Shown: positions 10,936 through 22,985 of the stretch, piece after piece
How the letters are laid out: every line of letters begins with the position of its first letter
Position numbering within the stretch: the first letter of the stretch is position 1
NCBI RefSeq assembly: GCF_047495875.1
Contig: NC_092464.1
Location: forward strand, 4,870,737-4,934,736
Source of the DNA: Pithys albifrons albifrons
Lineage: Eukaryota; Chordata; Aves; Passeriformes; Thamnophilidae
Length of the DNA: 64,000 nucleotides
Direction: 5' to 3'
Made by a program: the position numbers and the translations under genes
The notes under the pieces: generated by a model
What the model saw: only the letters and a program-made list of their open reading frames with translations
Told to the model about the DNA's origin: nothing
The model's database searches: none

Positions 10936-13900
10936 TGAATCCTATATCCAGGGGTACATAACTAGCCAGGCCTGTGTCTGAAATCATCCTTCAAAACATG
11001 AATTCTTAACTCAAACAGGCCTCAGATTCTGACATTAATCTGTTCAGTATTGATAATCATCTATGAATTAACATTTAAAGTAGAAAATAATGAGCTGAGT
11101 TAGAAACCATCATCAGAGAGGAATAGATCAGATGCCACTGTAAATTATTCTCACAACAAGGTGCAAGGCAAGGATAAATACATGTAATTTTTTTTGTGTT
11201 GACTCTTTACCCAAGCACCATCTGTCTCTCAAAACCTATTAAGCTCAAAAGTGGCTTACTTTGATCTGATCATCTTGGGAGGCTGTTCATTAGAACTGCC
11301 AGCTCTGAATCAACACCAAAATGATTAGTCATCCACCTGCCTATCAATCCAAGCAGACCTCACATTAATCATTCTGAGCCCAAAGGACATGCATTAAGCA
11401 TTGCTTAAAATCTCTGCATAAATATGAGTATGGATGTGGACTAGAGGGCTAAAGTTTAATTCCACCTGGCCTGAGGGTCCTTTCCCCACCCCACCTTCCT
11501 TTTCATCACACCCTGTTGTTGGGAACACAACTCCAGAGCACTCACAGGGTTTGAGCTGGGCTGGTTGTATCCATGGCCCCCCCTCTCTCAGGGTTAGTTC
11601 TGGTCCTTTGTGGCCCAGGAAAAAAAGAACAGCATTTGCTTCCACCCAAAAATGTGTGGCAAGTGTTTATAACCAGTCAGAATTTTTCAAGCTTCTTGAA
11701 GAGTTATGCAACAAAATTGCAGTGTTGTGGTCTTGGAAATAAACTTTTAACATCCCAGTCTAGCAGGTGTTGCAAAACTCACCTCCTGTTATCAGGTTGA
11801 ATGGAATTTCTGCCAAAGACTCTGGGGAAAAAATATGAATTGCAGATCAGTTAAGCAGAATAATGTTTTTAGGGAGAAAAACAAACTTAACAATGTTACA
11901 TAAATAGTGGTGTGATTTAAGCTGGCTGGGGAAAAAAAATGGTTCTACCTGATCTTCATTTTTGTTTCCTTTGAGCCTTACAGACTGTTTTGACTACCTC
12001 CCTTCCTGACCTTAGGGGGATTAAATACTGATGAAGGCATCTTTATAGAGTTGTTTAGTTCAATGTTTTTTGTCTAATGGTAACATGAGCACCTTTGGCC
12101 TGAGAGGTTGTGTCTGTGGGTAAAGCCATTCCAGTAGGGTGAGGGGGGACATAGGACATAAATATAGTTGCTCAGTGATGTATTTTATTTACAAAAATAT
12201 ATATAAAGACACTCCTATCTCTCTGAGAGCATTAGTATTCCTCCTCTGAGGACCCACAGGTCTGTCAGCCCAGTGCTCTCTGTGCTTGGGCCACTCTTTC
12301 TTTGATTCAAATCAGTTCTGTACTTAATCCTTCTTCCCAGCATTTACTATTAAATCCAGGATTTGCCATCCCTCCCTCCTGAGGGACATCCTGACCCTTT
12401 GGGAAACTTCTCAGAGTACCTTGTAAAGCATCGCCTTACCTTAGTTTAAGTTCTGTTACAGAGTGGATGGGATTTATTCACCCTGATATGAGACATCTGA
12501 TACATGCACATAGACAGTGGAGCTGATAAACTTCATTTGCAGGCAATGATCACCCAAATGAGGGTAAATTTCAACTGACCTTTTTTTACTTTTCCCCATG
12601 TTGCCAATACCTTATGGCCTTTCCTGTGTCTCTGCTGGATACAGGGAGAGATCAGGACTTCAGAAACTGCAGGGAAGTGGATTTCACTGCAGTCAGACAC
12701 AGTGAGAACACTGTCTTGAAATTTGAAGTCCACATAGCCAGTTCCATTTTGCTGATCTGGACATTGCCTGAAAATCCCCCTTTTATCTGTAGATTACAAT
12801 AAGATTGGTTCAATCTTCATCAATGTTACACAATTTGCATCATCATTTAAAGCTGTTAATGTCCAAAGTTATGCTCCAGTTACCTCCAAGAATCTGAAAC
12901 ATGGCACAAAGGTGCTTAAGAGTAGGTGGAACTTGTTGAATTCATCACTGAGACCTGTTTTCATAAAGCAAAAATCACTCTGTTTCAAACACCATTGAGG
13001 TGTATAAATCTTTATTTCATTTGCCTTCAGATCAGGTTTTCTGGAAACAAAAAGTTGCATTTGAGCAAAGCAAGAGCTTAATTTGGATTATGCAGTCACA
13101 GGCTGCTGAACACCATAATTATTCTCTAGTCAGGGAGTACCTGTTGTCCCTCTGCCCCTCACTTGTTAACACTTCCAGGTGACGGATGTTCCCTGGGGAC
13201 AGAGCATGGCAGCATCCCAACAGTCTGAATTCCAGCTCCCCTTGCCATGACAGCTCATTTACTCCTACTCTTCTTATCAGGCACCTACAGTACTATTTTA
13301 GTATTATTATGTCAAGCCCCAAGTGAATGGGACCCTTTGTGTAAGTGGATCAAACCTTCTTCCTCTCTGCTAATGAGACATAACATTTCTCCAAAAGCTG
13401 ATTTTTAATGTACTGAAGGCTCTTTCTTCAGCTCATTTCTAATGGATGGCTGCAAGAAATTAGCCAGCAGTCAGTGTCTAGCATAGGTAATAACAGTACA
13501 AAGTTGATGTCTGTTTTATCAAAAGCAAACCTTTTCTGAATGTTTTCATCCTTCTCTCCATCTCTATCATTCTTTTTGTTACACTGCTGAGGAGGAGGAG
13601 GGGGAAGAGAGGTTTTTAACAATATTTTTTTGTCAGATGCATTTTTTAGTGATTTTCAGATGCGATCTGAAAGTTTGACAAGTCCTTGGTTAGGTGATCC
13701 AATCAGGAGAGGAAAACTCTCACCCACTGATTTATTTCTATCCATTATCCAAATCCTTTCTCCTGACTGTTCTAAAGCAGTGCCCACACTGTAGGCACAA
13801 ACACTTTGGTGAATCTGATTGGACCACATGCTCAGAAACTGTTGTTCACAGTACACAAAGCACAAAGAGCTGAAAAGGGTAATTCTGAAAGAGAAACTAT

Positions 13901-14994
13901 TTGCAAGAAAAAGACCGATCAGGGGTCAATACAGAGACCTGAGCTCTCTTCTTGGATAATCTTGGTCCTCTCAAGCATCTGAAGTGCCAGAGAGGTGAGG
14001 CTGATAATTTGTCTTCCTGAGAGCCTTTGTTAAGCTCTAACCACTGATGACAGTCTGTAGCATCTTTGGGCTATTACAGGCACATGCTGGTAATTTCATG
14101 TCATAAATGTGCATCAATGCTGGCTCTAGGGCATGGTCCTGACTATACCAATGCCTGCTGAACAGAGGTGGTCCCTCTTATGGAGATTAACAACCATATT
14201 TGAATTTTGCTTTCTCTTTTTCTCTGTGTGACAGCTTTTTTGGTGTCTTTTTTAACACATTACTATAGTAGTCCCAGCCAATTTTCTTTTTTCTTTTCTG
14301 GCCTAAAGTTAAGCCAACCCTTGATACTGAGTTCAGAGATATATTTGAGCTTAAGCTATTCTGCTTGCACTCTCATCACATCCTAATTGCAGTGAGTTAT
14401 TCTGTCATTAAGAAATGCTTTGCCCTCACCCCTGTAAGTGCAGAGTCCCTTTCCATGTGCCCAGTCCCTTAGGAATGGCTCCAGCTGCACAAGGAGACAG
14501 CATTTTTGTTACTACTTTTTATCCTCTCTCAAACCATATCATAAAAGCCCTTTGGGCCACTGCTTGTTTAGACTCAAGTCTTCATCTCCAGGTGACTCTT
14601 GACTTCATTGGCTTGAAGCACAAATGATAAATCTAAACTGGCTTCACTGGCTGAGTATCTGTCCACACTATTTGCTTAGAAAAACAAAATTTCACTCCAG
14701 ATGAATGGAGGAAAACTTTCTCTGACAATATCTCAGCATTTGGTGACATCTGGGGAGAAAAGAGGCAACATCTCTCTGCATTTCATGTCCCGTGTTCTTT
14801 GTGGGGTGATTTCCCATGACAATGCTCTGACTGTAAATGTTATTTATCCATTTGCCCAACATTTAGTTAAGTTGGTTTTGTACTCAGAGGAGCAAGGACT
14901 AATTCATTCCACATGTCTAAATTACATCCTCAGGGGAATTGTCTCTCTTTCACCATTATCTATATTGAAAGCATAAATAATGGATAAAATAATT

Positions 14995-15115
14995 GGATGG
15001 AGATTTGAGCAACCTGTTCTAGTGGAAGGTGTCCCTGCCCATGGCAGGAAGGTTGGAACTAAATGATCTCTAAGGCCCCTTCCAACCCGAACCATTCCAG
15101 GATTCTGTGATAATT
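14995..15115 (+). repeat. CR1 3'-end fragment (sense)
   Basis: The segment carries GAGCAACCTGTTCTAGTGGA, AGGTGTCCCTGCCCATGGCA and GGCCCCTTCCAACCCGAACC with an ATTCCAGGATTCTGTGAT tail, the terminal about 120 bp of CR1. Confidence 0.9.
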
Positions 15116-15758
15116 GGCTAAGATTAGTTGTCAGTCTTTCAGATGAGATGCATCCCCCTTGCATGTCATCTTGTGTGTGGATTTGCCAGAATCAGAACCA
15201 GAATCAGAAATAAGTATCAGAATCAGAAATAAAGTATCCCTTTTCCACTCCAGGTAGGACCACAGTAGGTTTACAAATAATGAGCTTCCAGAAAAGCACA
15301 TCACCATGGCACATCTTCCACTGTTTCTCATGGTTTCACAGGAGGGTTCAGTGACCCAGTGAGGTCACTTTGGTGAGACAGGGAAGGTCAGCAGTCCAGG
15401 CTGGCTCTGCTATAACCATCTGTGACTGAGTCCACCCATCCTGACTCTGCCTGTCTCATTTAACTGTCTCATTCAAGTCTTTTTGTAAACTGAGCAAACT
15501 ATTTTGAAACTAGTGGAGGAGTGTTGTAGCTACTACTTCCTCATATTTCCTCAGAGTGTTTGCTTTATTAGAGTCTTCCCAAAGTAGCAAAGAGAGTGTC
15601 AATGAACTAGACACCCATGTTTAGGCAGCTGAGTCACTCCCTGCACCTTTCAGTGCCCTGGCACACATCATCCCTTGTCTCTGCACTGTCCAGCCTCCCT
15701 TCACAGAGGACACCTGAGTATTCCAAGCGTTCACATTCTCTCCTCTTTTTCTCCCCAG

Positions 15759-15899
15759 GTCCGTTCCGCTGCCAGGAAAAGGTGGCACCGCTGGCAGGAC
15801 CATCACTCGCTGCGAGTGCGTGTGGCACGTGCCATGTCCATCCCCACCTCTCCCACACGGATCAGCTTCCACAGCATCAAACAGACGGCGGCCGTGTGA
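15759..15899 (+). CDS. CRHR2: CRHR2, last coding exon: cytoplasmic tail and stop
   Basis: The exon follows the CTCCCCAG acceptor in phase 0 and encodes 46 residues plus TGA at 15897-15899. It opens [20 protein letters not shown] (helix 8 and the basic tail) and continues with [20 protein letters not shown], ending TAAV. DHHSLRV and KQTAAV match CRHR2. CRHR1 has DKHSIRA and ends STAV. The final three residues AAV lack the Ser/Thr at position -2 of a class I PDZ ligand, which CRHR1 has. The Ser/Thr-rich [14 protein letters not shown] stretch is a likely GRK or PKC phosphorylation region, by family knowledge. Confidence 0.96.
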   Translation, partial: VRSAARKRWHRWQDHHSLRVRVARAMSIPTSPTRISFHSIKQTAAV

Positions 15900-16952
15900 C
15901 CTGCCCCGCACTGACCCGCTCCACCCGGTGGCCTTCAGAGTTCCTCACTCTCCTCAAACCCCTTTTTCTGCAAACTTCCTTCCTTTGTCCTCACTGATGT
16001 CTTTTCGGTGAGAAAAGATCCTCCTGTGGACTCTCATCTCCCGGATCGGTGATGCTGCTTTAAGGCAACCAGGCAAAAGCCTCTTGGAGTCGGTGGTGGT
16101 AAAACAGATTCAAAGAAGAAGCAGGTTCAGCCCTGACTGCACCTTGTGGAAGTTCACAATGCAAAGTCTAAGACAGCACACTGGCAGGAACAATCAATTT
16201 TTTTCTCCTTTTTTTTTTTTTGTTTTTGTTGTTGTTTTCCCTTCCATTTTATGGTGAACAAAGACTATTTTAAATACTGCCCATCTCACCCTGTATATTG
16301 ATTCCCAATGATTTCAAGATTGGTGTATAATAGCCCATCTCTTTTCTTGTTTCTTTGTAAAATGTTTCTTCTCTGCAGAACTGTTGTTTGAGAACTCGTG
16401 GCAGCACAAAAAGAGCGTCTGGAAGGTAGTGTGAAAAATCTGGATTTATCTCCTTTCCCCACTCCTCCCTTTGACAGACTGAGAGTTGTCAGGGCATTGC
16501 TGGACTGTTCAACACAGAGCACTTTGCCTTGCAAGCACCATGCCCTGTGCAGACACAGATTTTGTAAAGGACAGCAATAGCTCCAAGTGCTCTATAAAAT
16601 ATCCTTATTCTTCTTAGCCCCACGCTTTTGGCACAATGTAAGTAGCCTTTGGAAAGTCTTTGGTTTTTTTCAGCTCAGAGAATCAGGGTGGGGAAGGACA
16701 ACAGAACATCTTTTCTGGGTTTAAAAGATACAAAAGGGAAACACTGTAAAAATAGTAATGAGAAGAAGATGTTTGCATTCTGAGGATAGTGCTACATGCT
16801 GCACAAAGATATCTATTGAGCATTTTGAACTAGAGCAGATGTATCTACCAGGCTTTTTATGTGATGTTCAAAAATACTGTATATTTTCAATAATAAACAC
16901 TACTCTGGGTTGGTTTCAATAACAAACACTGCTCTGGGTTGGTTTCAATAAA
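15900..16952 (+). other. CRHR2: CRHR2 3'UTR with candidate poly(A) signals
   Basis: The sequence after the stop is AT-rich, with a T-rich run near 16199-16236. It reaches AATAAA at 16892-16897 and a second AATAAA at 16947-16952. No closer canonical AATAAA is seen between the stop and 16892, so a 3'UTR of about 1.0 kb is the simplest reading. The cleavage site cannot be fixed from sequence. Confidence 0.6.
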
Positions 16953-16953
16953 A
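16887..16953 (+). repeat. 29-bp direct duplication at the CRHR2 3' end
   Basis: Two 29-bp copies (16887-16915 and 16916-16944) differ at two positions. A partial third copy TCAATAAAA follows. Copy 1 carries AATAAA. In copy 2 the same site reads AATAACA. The partial copy again gives AATAAA. Confidence 0.85.
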
Positions 16954-18920
16954 CCAAGCATCATTTTCTTTACTCTGGAAAGGAAGAGGACACCTATCTT
17001 GGCAATGGTTTTGTATCTAAGATCAGGGAAAGAAAATCTGATTGATAGTGAGCCAAGAAGAAGACCCACTTCATGAAAAAACCTGAGCAAGAGGACATTT
17101 AAATGCAGGAAGAATTGCCTCCCTTCTGAGCTAATGCTGTTACACTGGATTCCTGTCCCTCTATGCTCCTCTTCCCTCCACTGCGCTTTGCAACAGCAGG
17201 AAATAAAAAGCAAATTGTTTAATACATTCCCCATCACCTGTATCTCATCAGAGATGAAGCAGTTTTCTCTTTCCACTTTATCAAGCTTATTCTGAATTTT
17301 CTTCAGATGTTCTATAGGACTTTCCAGTCCAGTCTCCAGATTTATATTGCTCTAGTTTTCAGGGGCTGGAAATTATCTTGGAAGACATTGATATTAATCC
17401 CCTCCTGTCCTAACAGCTCAGCCACATTCAACTTTGATCTTGTTGGCAATGAACAGCAAATTTAAATTAACAAATTAAAAGTTTGTAACTTTTCTGCCTT
17501 CTAACTCATTTGCATTCGTGTGCTTTGGGGAGATTTGAGATTTGAGTGTCTGATGAGAAAGGACCAGGTCAATGTTTCATTTATCAAATGAATCACAGAA
17601 TGATGCACAGCCCCTGGCATTTTGTGTTTGAAGGCACAGATATGTCTACAGGTCAGAAATATGTAGATTGAGTCTCTCTGTGTTTGCTCTGGCTCTAGGC
17701 CATGCTGGGATGAAAAAGGGGTTTGCAGTGGAGTAGATACTGTCAGAAATTGCTAGTTATTGTTATTACCAGGAGTGTAGCAGACATCCAGCAGGTCTGA
17801 GTTGAAAAGAAATTTGGCAGCTGAATGAGTCAATTAATGTCTCTGGCACTAGACACCCAGTTGCAGGGTTTGATTTCACATGGTCCTTTAGAGCTTTGAG
17901 TTTACCTCACAGTGAAGCAGGGGAATAATTCAGTGGCAGGGCACTGACTTTGTGAGTGTTTTCAGGGCTGTTTCTGCAATGCCCTGTTCTCACTTACAAT
18001 AAATATTCAATGAACATTTAAGACCAATAAATAGCTGTATATCCTGTGCACATGTCCCACCTTTTCTAAGCTCTACCAGATGGAAACAGACACTTAGGAA
18101 TGTCCTGTACACTTGTACACTTACTCAGCTACTTCTCTGAGAATCCCTTAGGGAGAAATCAAATTGGACAGGGTCAAGTCAGCCAATCCAGGATTCTGCC
18201 AAGAGAGCTCTGTTATCTACAGACAGATCTAGGGAGCCAAGGAGGCTTGGAGGGACTGTGGTGGGTTTTCATTCCAGCAATGAGTTCTATGTGAATTGTA
18301 TTAAAGCCAGTAGAGTTTGCAGTGCCTAAAGAAATGACACTATGAAGGACTCTCTCCTTTCTCTGCTGTTAGACATGGCTTGAGGGTAAAAATGTTTCAC
18401 TCTGTATTTTATTTGTACAAACAATTTCAAGAAAATAAAAATAACCCTTTTGACTATGCAAGTTCTCACCCACAGGACTTTGGAAGAAGTTCCCAGTTCA
18501 CTTACCTGATAACAGTAGTGATGCTCTTGAATGAGCTGTACTGTCTGAGCCCACTGGTGGAGAGCTGACTCCTGTCACCAACAACATTTGGCACATCCAA
18601 GATGGGATGAAAAAATGCTCACTTTTCCTCAAAACACCAGCCAAAGCAGCTGCTGATGCTGTCCCAAGACACAGCATGGGATGGAGTTACGGGGCTGTTC
18701 AGAAATGGATTCATTGAAGTGAAGCTGTTTTGGAAATCATGCCAGGAGAAAAATACCTGGGAACAAGACTGTTAAGCAAGAGCTTCCATTTTCCCAGAGT
18801 AGCCTTTGGTAAAAATGCTGGCTGAATTGGAGTTCAGCCACACACCCTGATGTCAATGAGACATGCATTTCCACATGCCAGTGGCTATCTGAGAACCTGA
18901 GGCATCCTTCAGGGATCATC
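16953..18920. other. Intergenic, nothing recognised
   Basis: Single-copy-looking AT-rich sequence downstream of CRHR2. I see no transposable element, RNA gene or supported coding region in it. The longest ORF (16887-17276, - strand) has no recognisable domain. Confidence 0.6.
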
Positions 18921-18929
18921 CCAGCTCAG

Positions 18930-19490
18930 AGACCAAAACCCTGGCTGGACAAGAGGACAGGAGCAAGAGTATACAGGGAAGCACTGGCACAGGGCATTTC
19001 TGGGCCAGCATTCCAGAGTTTCCACAGAGAGGAGCTCCCTGTGACCCCAGTACAAGAAGACAGTAATAAACTGGAGCAAGGTCAGCCACAGGCCACCAAG
19101 ATGCTCTGGTCTGCAGCACTTGCCATGTGCAGAGGTGACAAAGGAGTTGTTTCAGAGTGAAGAGATTTTGAATGGACCTAATAACAGCCTGCCAGCTGGT
19201 GGCAGACCCAGGCCCTTCACAAAGGTGTGGGGCAGGAGGACAACAGGCATAAGCTGTAACAAGAAAGGGCCACATCAGATATAAAGTGAAAGTTTTCCCT
19301 CAGGAAGATGGTCAAGCAATGGGGGAGGTTTCCCAGTGAGGGAGTGCAATCTCCATCTCCAGAGACTTTTCAAGAGCAGACTTGATAAAGCCCTGAGCAA
19401 TGTTGTCTGTGATCATAGCTGAGCCTGCTGTGAGTAGGGGGTTTGGACTGGAGACCTCCTGATCTCACAATCTGTTATATTGTCTGTCAT
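18930..19490 (+). repeat. CR1 LINE fragment, ORF2 C-terminus to 3'UTR (sense, older copy)
   Basis: It follows CR1 order with diverged blocks: GGGCCAGCATTCCAGAGTTT, CAGGCCACCAAGATGCTCTG, a GCCAGCTGGTGGCAGACCCA region, GAAAGTTTTCCCTCAGGAAG, CATCTCCAGAGACTTTTCAA and GGACTGGAGACCTCCTGATC. The high divergence suggests an older CR1 subfamily. Confidence 0.75.
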
Positions 19491-21764
19491 TCACTGACAC
19501 TATGAAAATATGAACATGGTCGAGGTTGGACTGCTCTATCTTTTTTCATGTGCACCTCAGGGGTTTTGGTAACATGCTGATGTCTCCTCTCTTCAAAAGA
19601 AGCTGCTCCCTTTGCTTTCCCCTGGCAGGAATGCAAAGATGAATAAAGACACATCTCTTTAGGGAAAACTCTCTCCTTTACTTTGTGATGCCTTTTAAAG
19701 TCATATATCCCTTTCAACAAAATAATCATTCCTGGCATAGATTTGGGGTGATTCAGATGTAGTTTCTTGATCAGCAGGAACAGTCTCAGCTAAGCCAGGA
19801 AAATGGTTGTGGATCTTTGGACTGACCATCTGTGTGTGTGTGTTTATGTAGCCATATATAGTCACATGTACATACAACTCCACCTGTGTGTGTCTGTGAT
19901 TGTGTGTGTAAAGAAAATTGGTCAAGTCACTTTTGATTTATAGCTTATTATGCAGGAAGAAAACAAAGCTTCTTGTGTTCAGTGAGTCATTATGGAAATG
20001 AGCATCCATGAGCATGTAAGTACTTGAAACACGACTCCAAAAAGTTCATCCAAGAAAATGTTTGCAGTGCTGAGCAGTGCAGTTCAGGTATGTGCCAGCT
20101 GGCATGGGAGAGCAAGTGGGACCTGACTTTGGATCTGCACTAAGTGCTTCCTTCTGACACTATTCAAACCTTTTCACCCTCCTCCGTTGCAATCAATCCC
20201 CAGTTCCAGCCTGCAGTGGAGGCAACACAGTGCCTCATGCTGCCTGTTCCCTGTGGGAGTCACCAGTGCTGCTCTGCAGTTTCTTGGATGGTGGGATATC
20301 AGTTCAGGAATGGGTTTGAGTGCCATCATGCTACACATGCAGGACAACCATGGGATCAGGCCCAGCATGGCTATCCTGAGTCACTCAGCACAGTGTGGAG
20401 CAGGAGGCTGGGCAGAGAGGAGCTGTGAAGGAACATAGCCAGTTCTGACCACTGTAGTCTGTGGTCAGACTCATTGCTTCTGCTGTGTTGGTACCTGCTT
20501 CTGTCCACAGCCTGCACAAGACTTTCCTCTTTGTGGAGAGAAACAAAGCAATTTGGGGATTACAGTCCTCTGAGTTCACCAGTCAGAAAATGGTATTTCC
20601 ATGTGCAGAAAGGATGTTCTAGTTTATGAGTGAAGGATTTACATAAATCCTTCAAATTTTCATACATTAATTCACTTTATTCCCTTTCTCATATAATGCC
20701 ATAGAGGTGGAAGATAAAAAATGTCTCAGGAAAAACTTTTGGAAATGAAATAGGTAACGTCTATAAATTATGGACTGATGGCAAAACATGTAGTTAAACA
20801 AAAACCTGCACCACCCAGGTAGTCCTGCTGGATTCTGCATTGGTTTCTTAAGTTTCTCCACTTGCTAATTAGTGAAGGAGAAAGGAATATCTTTCTCATT
20901 GGTGTAATTACCACAGAGCAGTGCTATAGTGACCTTAAGCTATGCAAAGTCAACGCTTTAAAGAAGAACTCATAAAACTCTGATGAGTTTCCCAGATGCT
21001 GAGGAGCCAGCCAGCCTCCATGAAGGTCATGTGTGCTCAGTGCTCTCCAAAGGCTTTGGAATGAACCCTCTGACCCTTCTGACATGTCTCTCCTCTGCTC
21101 TCCCAGGCTGCAAGGGGTTGTGTCAAAGGCTGAGCCAATTAATTGCACTCTGGATATTGGCATGTGTCAAATGAATCATTCAGGCTTCTGAGGTGGAAAA
21201 ATGATAAATTATAAAGCTGCTGGTGATGTCACAGGGCACAGAACCAGCACCCTGCAGGGATGCTGCCCTCAGGGGCCAGCAGTGCTGTGTTCATTACTGG
21301 CACTGTGGCTAATGAGCTGCCCCATCCAGGCTGAGCAGGCAGAAGTGGTTAACCTGGGTCATCCCAATCCTGGCCAGCCACATCCAGCCCAAAAGCACAT
21401 TTACACAGCAGAAATCCTGAATGCCCTTCAGCTGGCTTGCCTGTGATTTAGCAGTGGACTCCTTTAGACCTTGGGGATGCTCTCTGGTTGCTGACTTACA
21501 GCCCAGCAGTTCAGCCAGAGGCCAATTGATCAGCAGCCCTGTCACCACAGGGCCCTGGCACAACAACTGGTCACCCTCTGTGTCGGAAATGGGGATTGCT
21601 GCTTTCTAGCATAGCATTTAAATTGACTCAGGAGCAGTGTGCAACCAAAGTAATGCTGACCACAGGTCAGCCCAGCTGCTTGTTGGTGAGATCTGATGGT
21701 TGCCATGGTTTTATGTGTCCTTGTCCAGCAGCCAGACAGGGATTGGCCTCAACTCTACAAATCA
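19491..21764. other. Intergenic, nothing recognised apart from a short TG/TA tract
   Basis: It holds a small TGTGTG-rich segment with interspersed ATATA at about 19828-19912. No coding or RNA gene can be supported. Confidence 0.55.
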
Positions 21765-21885
21765 GAATAGCATGGTTTGGAAGAGACCTTTAAAGGTCAT
21801 CTAGTCCAGCCCTCCCTTCAATGAGCAGGGAAATCTTCAACAAGATCAGGTTGGTCAAAGCTCTGAGCAGGTAACCATGTGCAGG
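21765..21885 (-). repeat. CR1 3'-end fragment (antisense)
   Basis: Reverse-complement CR1 tail: AGCATGGTTTGGAAGAGACC, TTTAAAGGTCATCTAGTCCA, GCCCTCCCTTCAATGAGCAG. The ATCTTCAACAAGATCAGGTT block is typical of one CR1 subfamily. Confidence 0.85.
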
Positions 21886-22801
21886 TATTTCAGAAAGGTC
21901 ATCAAGTATAGAGCAGCTTTTCTCTAACAAAAGAATTGCATAACCTTTTAGGGGGTGAGGGGCTGGGAGGGAAGAAAACAAACCAACCCAAACACAAGTC
22001 TAGTCATTATCTGCTGTTTTACCACAGTAACAACACCCAAGGGAAATTTAGAGTTCACTCTTAAAATCAACAAATGTTATCTGAACATGTGTGGGGGTTT
22101 TGACCCTTCTGCTTACTTAGGAAGATGTCTTAGGGCTAATGAGTTACTCACAGACCAAAAAACTTTCAGCAACCAAACCAACTTCTGCAGTGGGAGTAGG
22201 ATGGTGTGCACTCATCATACCTTTCCTTTAGACTTCTTATATCACTTCAAGGAAGTTTCTTTTCACAAGTGTCTGTACTAGTTTCTCCCTGCATTTGTTT
22301 GGAACCCTTTGGGATGCAGACTTCTCCCAGTGTCTGTCCATACAGCATGTAGCAACCCACAAAGTGGGGGTTCTTTTTTCAATGTCCAATACCAAAGTAC
22401 ACAAACCCCCATAATAAACTGAGAGGTGTGGAGTTCAATCCACATCTGGCAGCTGGTGTACCATCCTGGGTCAATACTGTCCATCTGGGGCACATCAAAG
22501 GGGTGGGTTGTGCTCACAACAAGCCCCTGTTAGAGGTGACTGGTACAAACACACTGCCTGCCAAAAATAATGTACATATTGTATGCTACTTGCCACATGT
22601 GTATTGTGCTCTAAGCACTAAGATAAGCACATAACAGGATTTTCAAACATTCCCATGTAGGCTGAATATTTAATTCCCATTGTTTTCTGTTGGAAATATA
22701 TCAAAGGTAGCTGACTTTGTAAATGCTCTTACAGATGCTCACATATTTTTCAATGCATACAGGCTTCTGTGAAACACATCTGACAAGTCTTCTGCAAATA
22801 T
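21886..22801. other. Intergenic, nothing recognised
   Basis: AT-rich unassigned sequence. Only short ORFs without recognisable domains are present. Confidence 0.5.
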
Positions 22802-22985
22802 CAGAGTCATAGAATGATATGGATTGGAAGAGACAGAAATCCTCTCACTCCAACCCCTTTGCCATGGAAAGGGACACCTTCCATTAGGCAGAAGATACTC
22901 AGTCCTGGAGTAGGAGGAGAGTGATGCTCTTGCCCTGGTCCTGAGCTACATCCTGTGTATGAAGGTACATTGTCTGGGAAAAGTA
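22802..22985 (-). repeat. CR1 3'-end fragment (antisense)
   Basis: It reads AGAGTCATAGAATGATATGG, ATTGGAAGAGACAGAAATCC, CCCTTTGCCATGGAAAGGGA, CACCTTCCATTAGGCAGAAG on the + strand, the reverse complement of the CR1 terminal region. It becomes unrecognisable after about 22925. Confidence 0.75.

Larger units (their letters stand above)
3091..15758 (+). other. CRHR2: CRHR2 last intron (12.7 kb)
   Basis: The intron runs from GTAAGTAATT at 3091 to the pyrimidine-rich acceptor CTCTTTTTCTCCCCAG ending at 15758. It holds CR1 fragments in both orientations, a tRNA-Ile-type SINE (6951-7097) and a probable antisense solo LTR (about 6271-6800), all listed separately. Stretches without an entry (3091-4130, 4372-6270, 7098-8030, 8660-9230, 9515-9865, 10940-14990 and 15240-15758) contain AT-rich single-copy sequence and short simple repeats only. 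Examples are an ATTTT-rich tract near 3868-3910, an A-run near 9163-9178, and a CAGAATCAGAA-type short repeat at 15187-15238. Confidence 0.85.

Noticed and set aside
19828..19912. TG-rich stretch as Z-DNA or a regulatory element
   Set aside because: The dinucleotide run is short and interrupted, ordinary for intergenic DNA.
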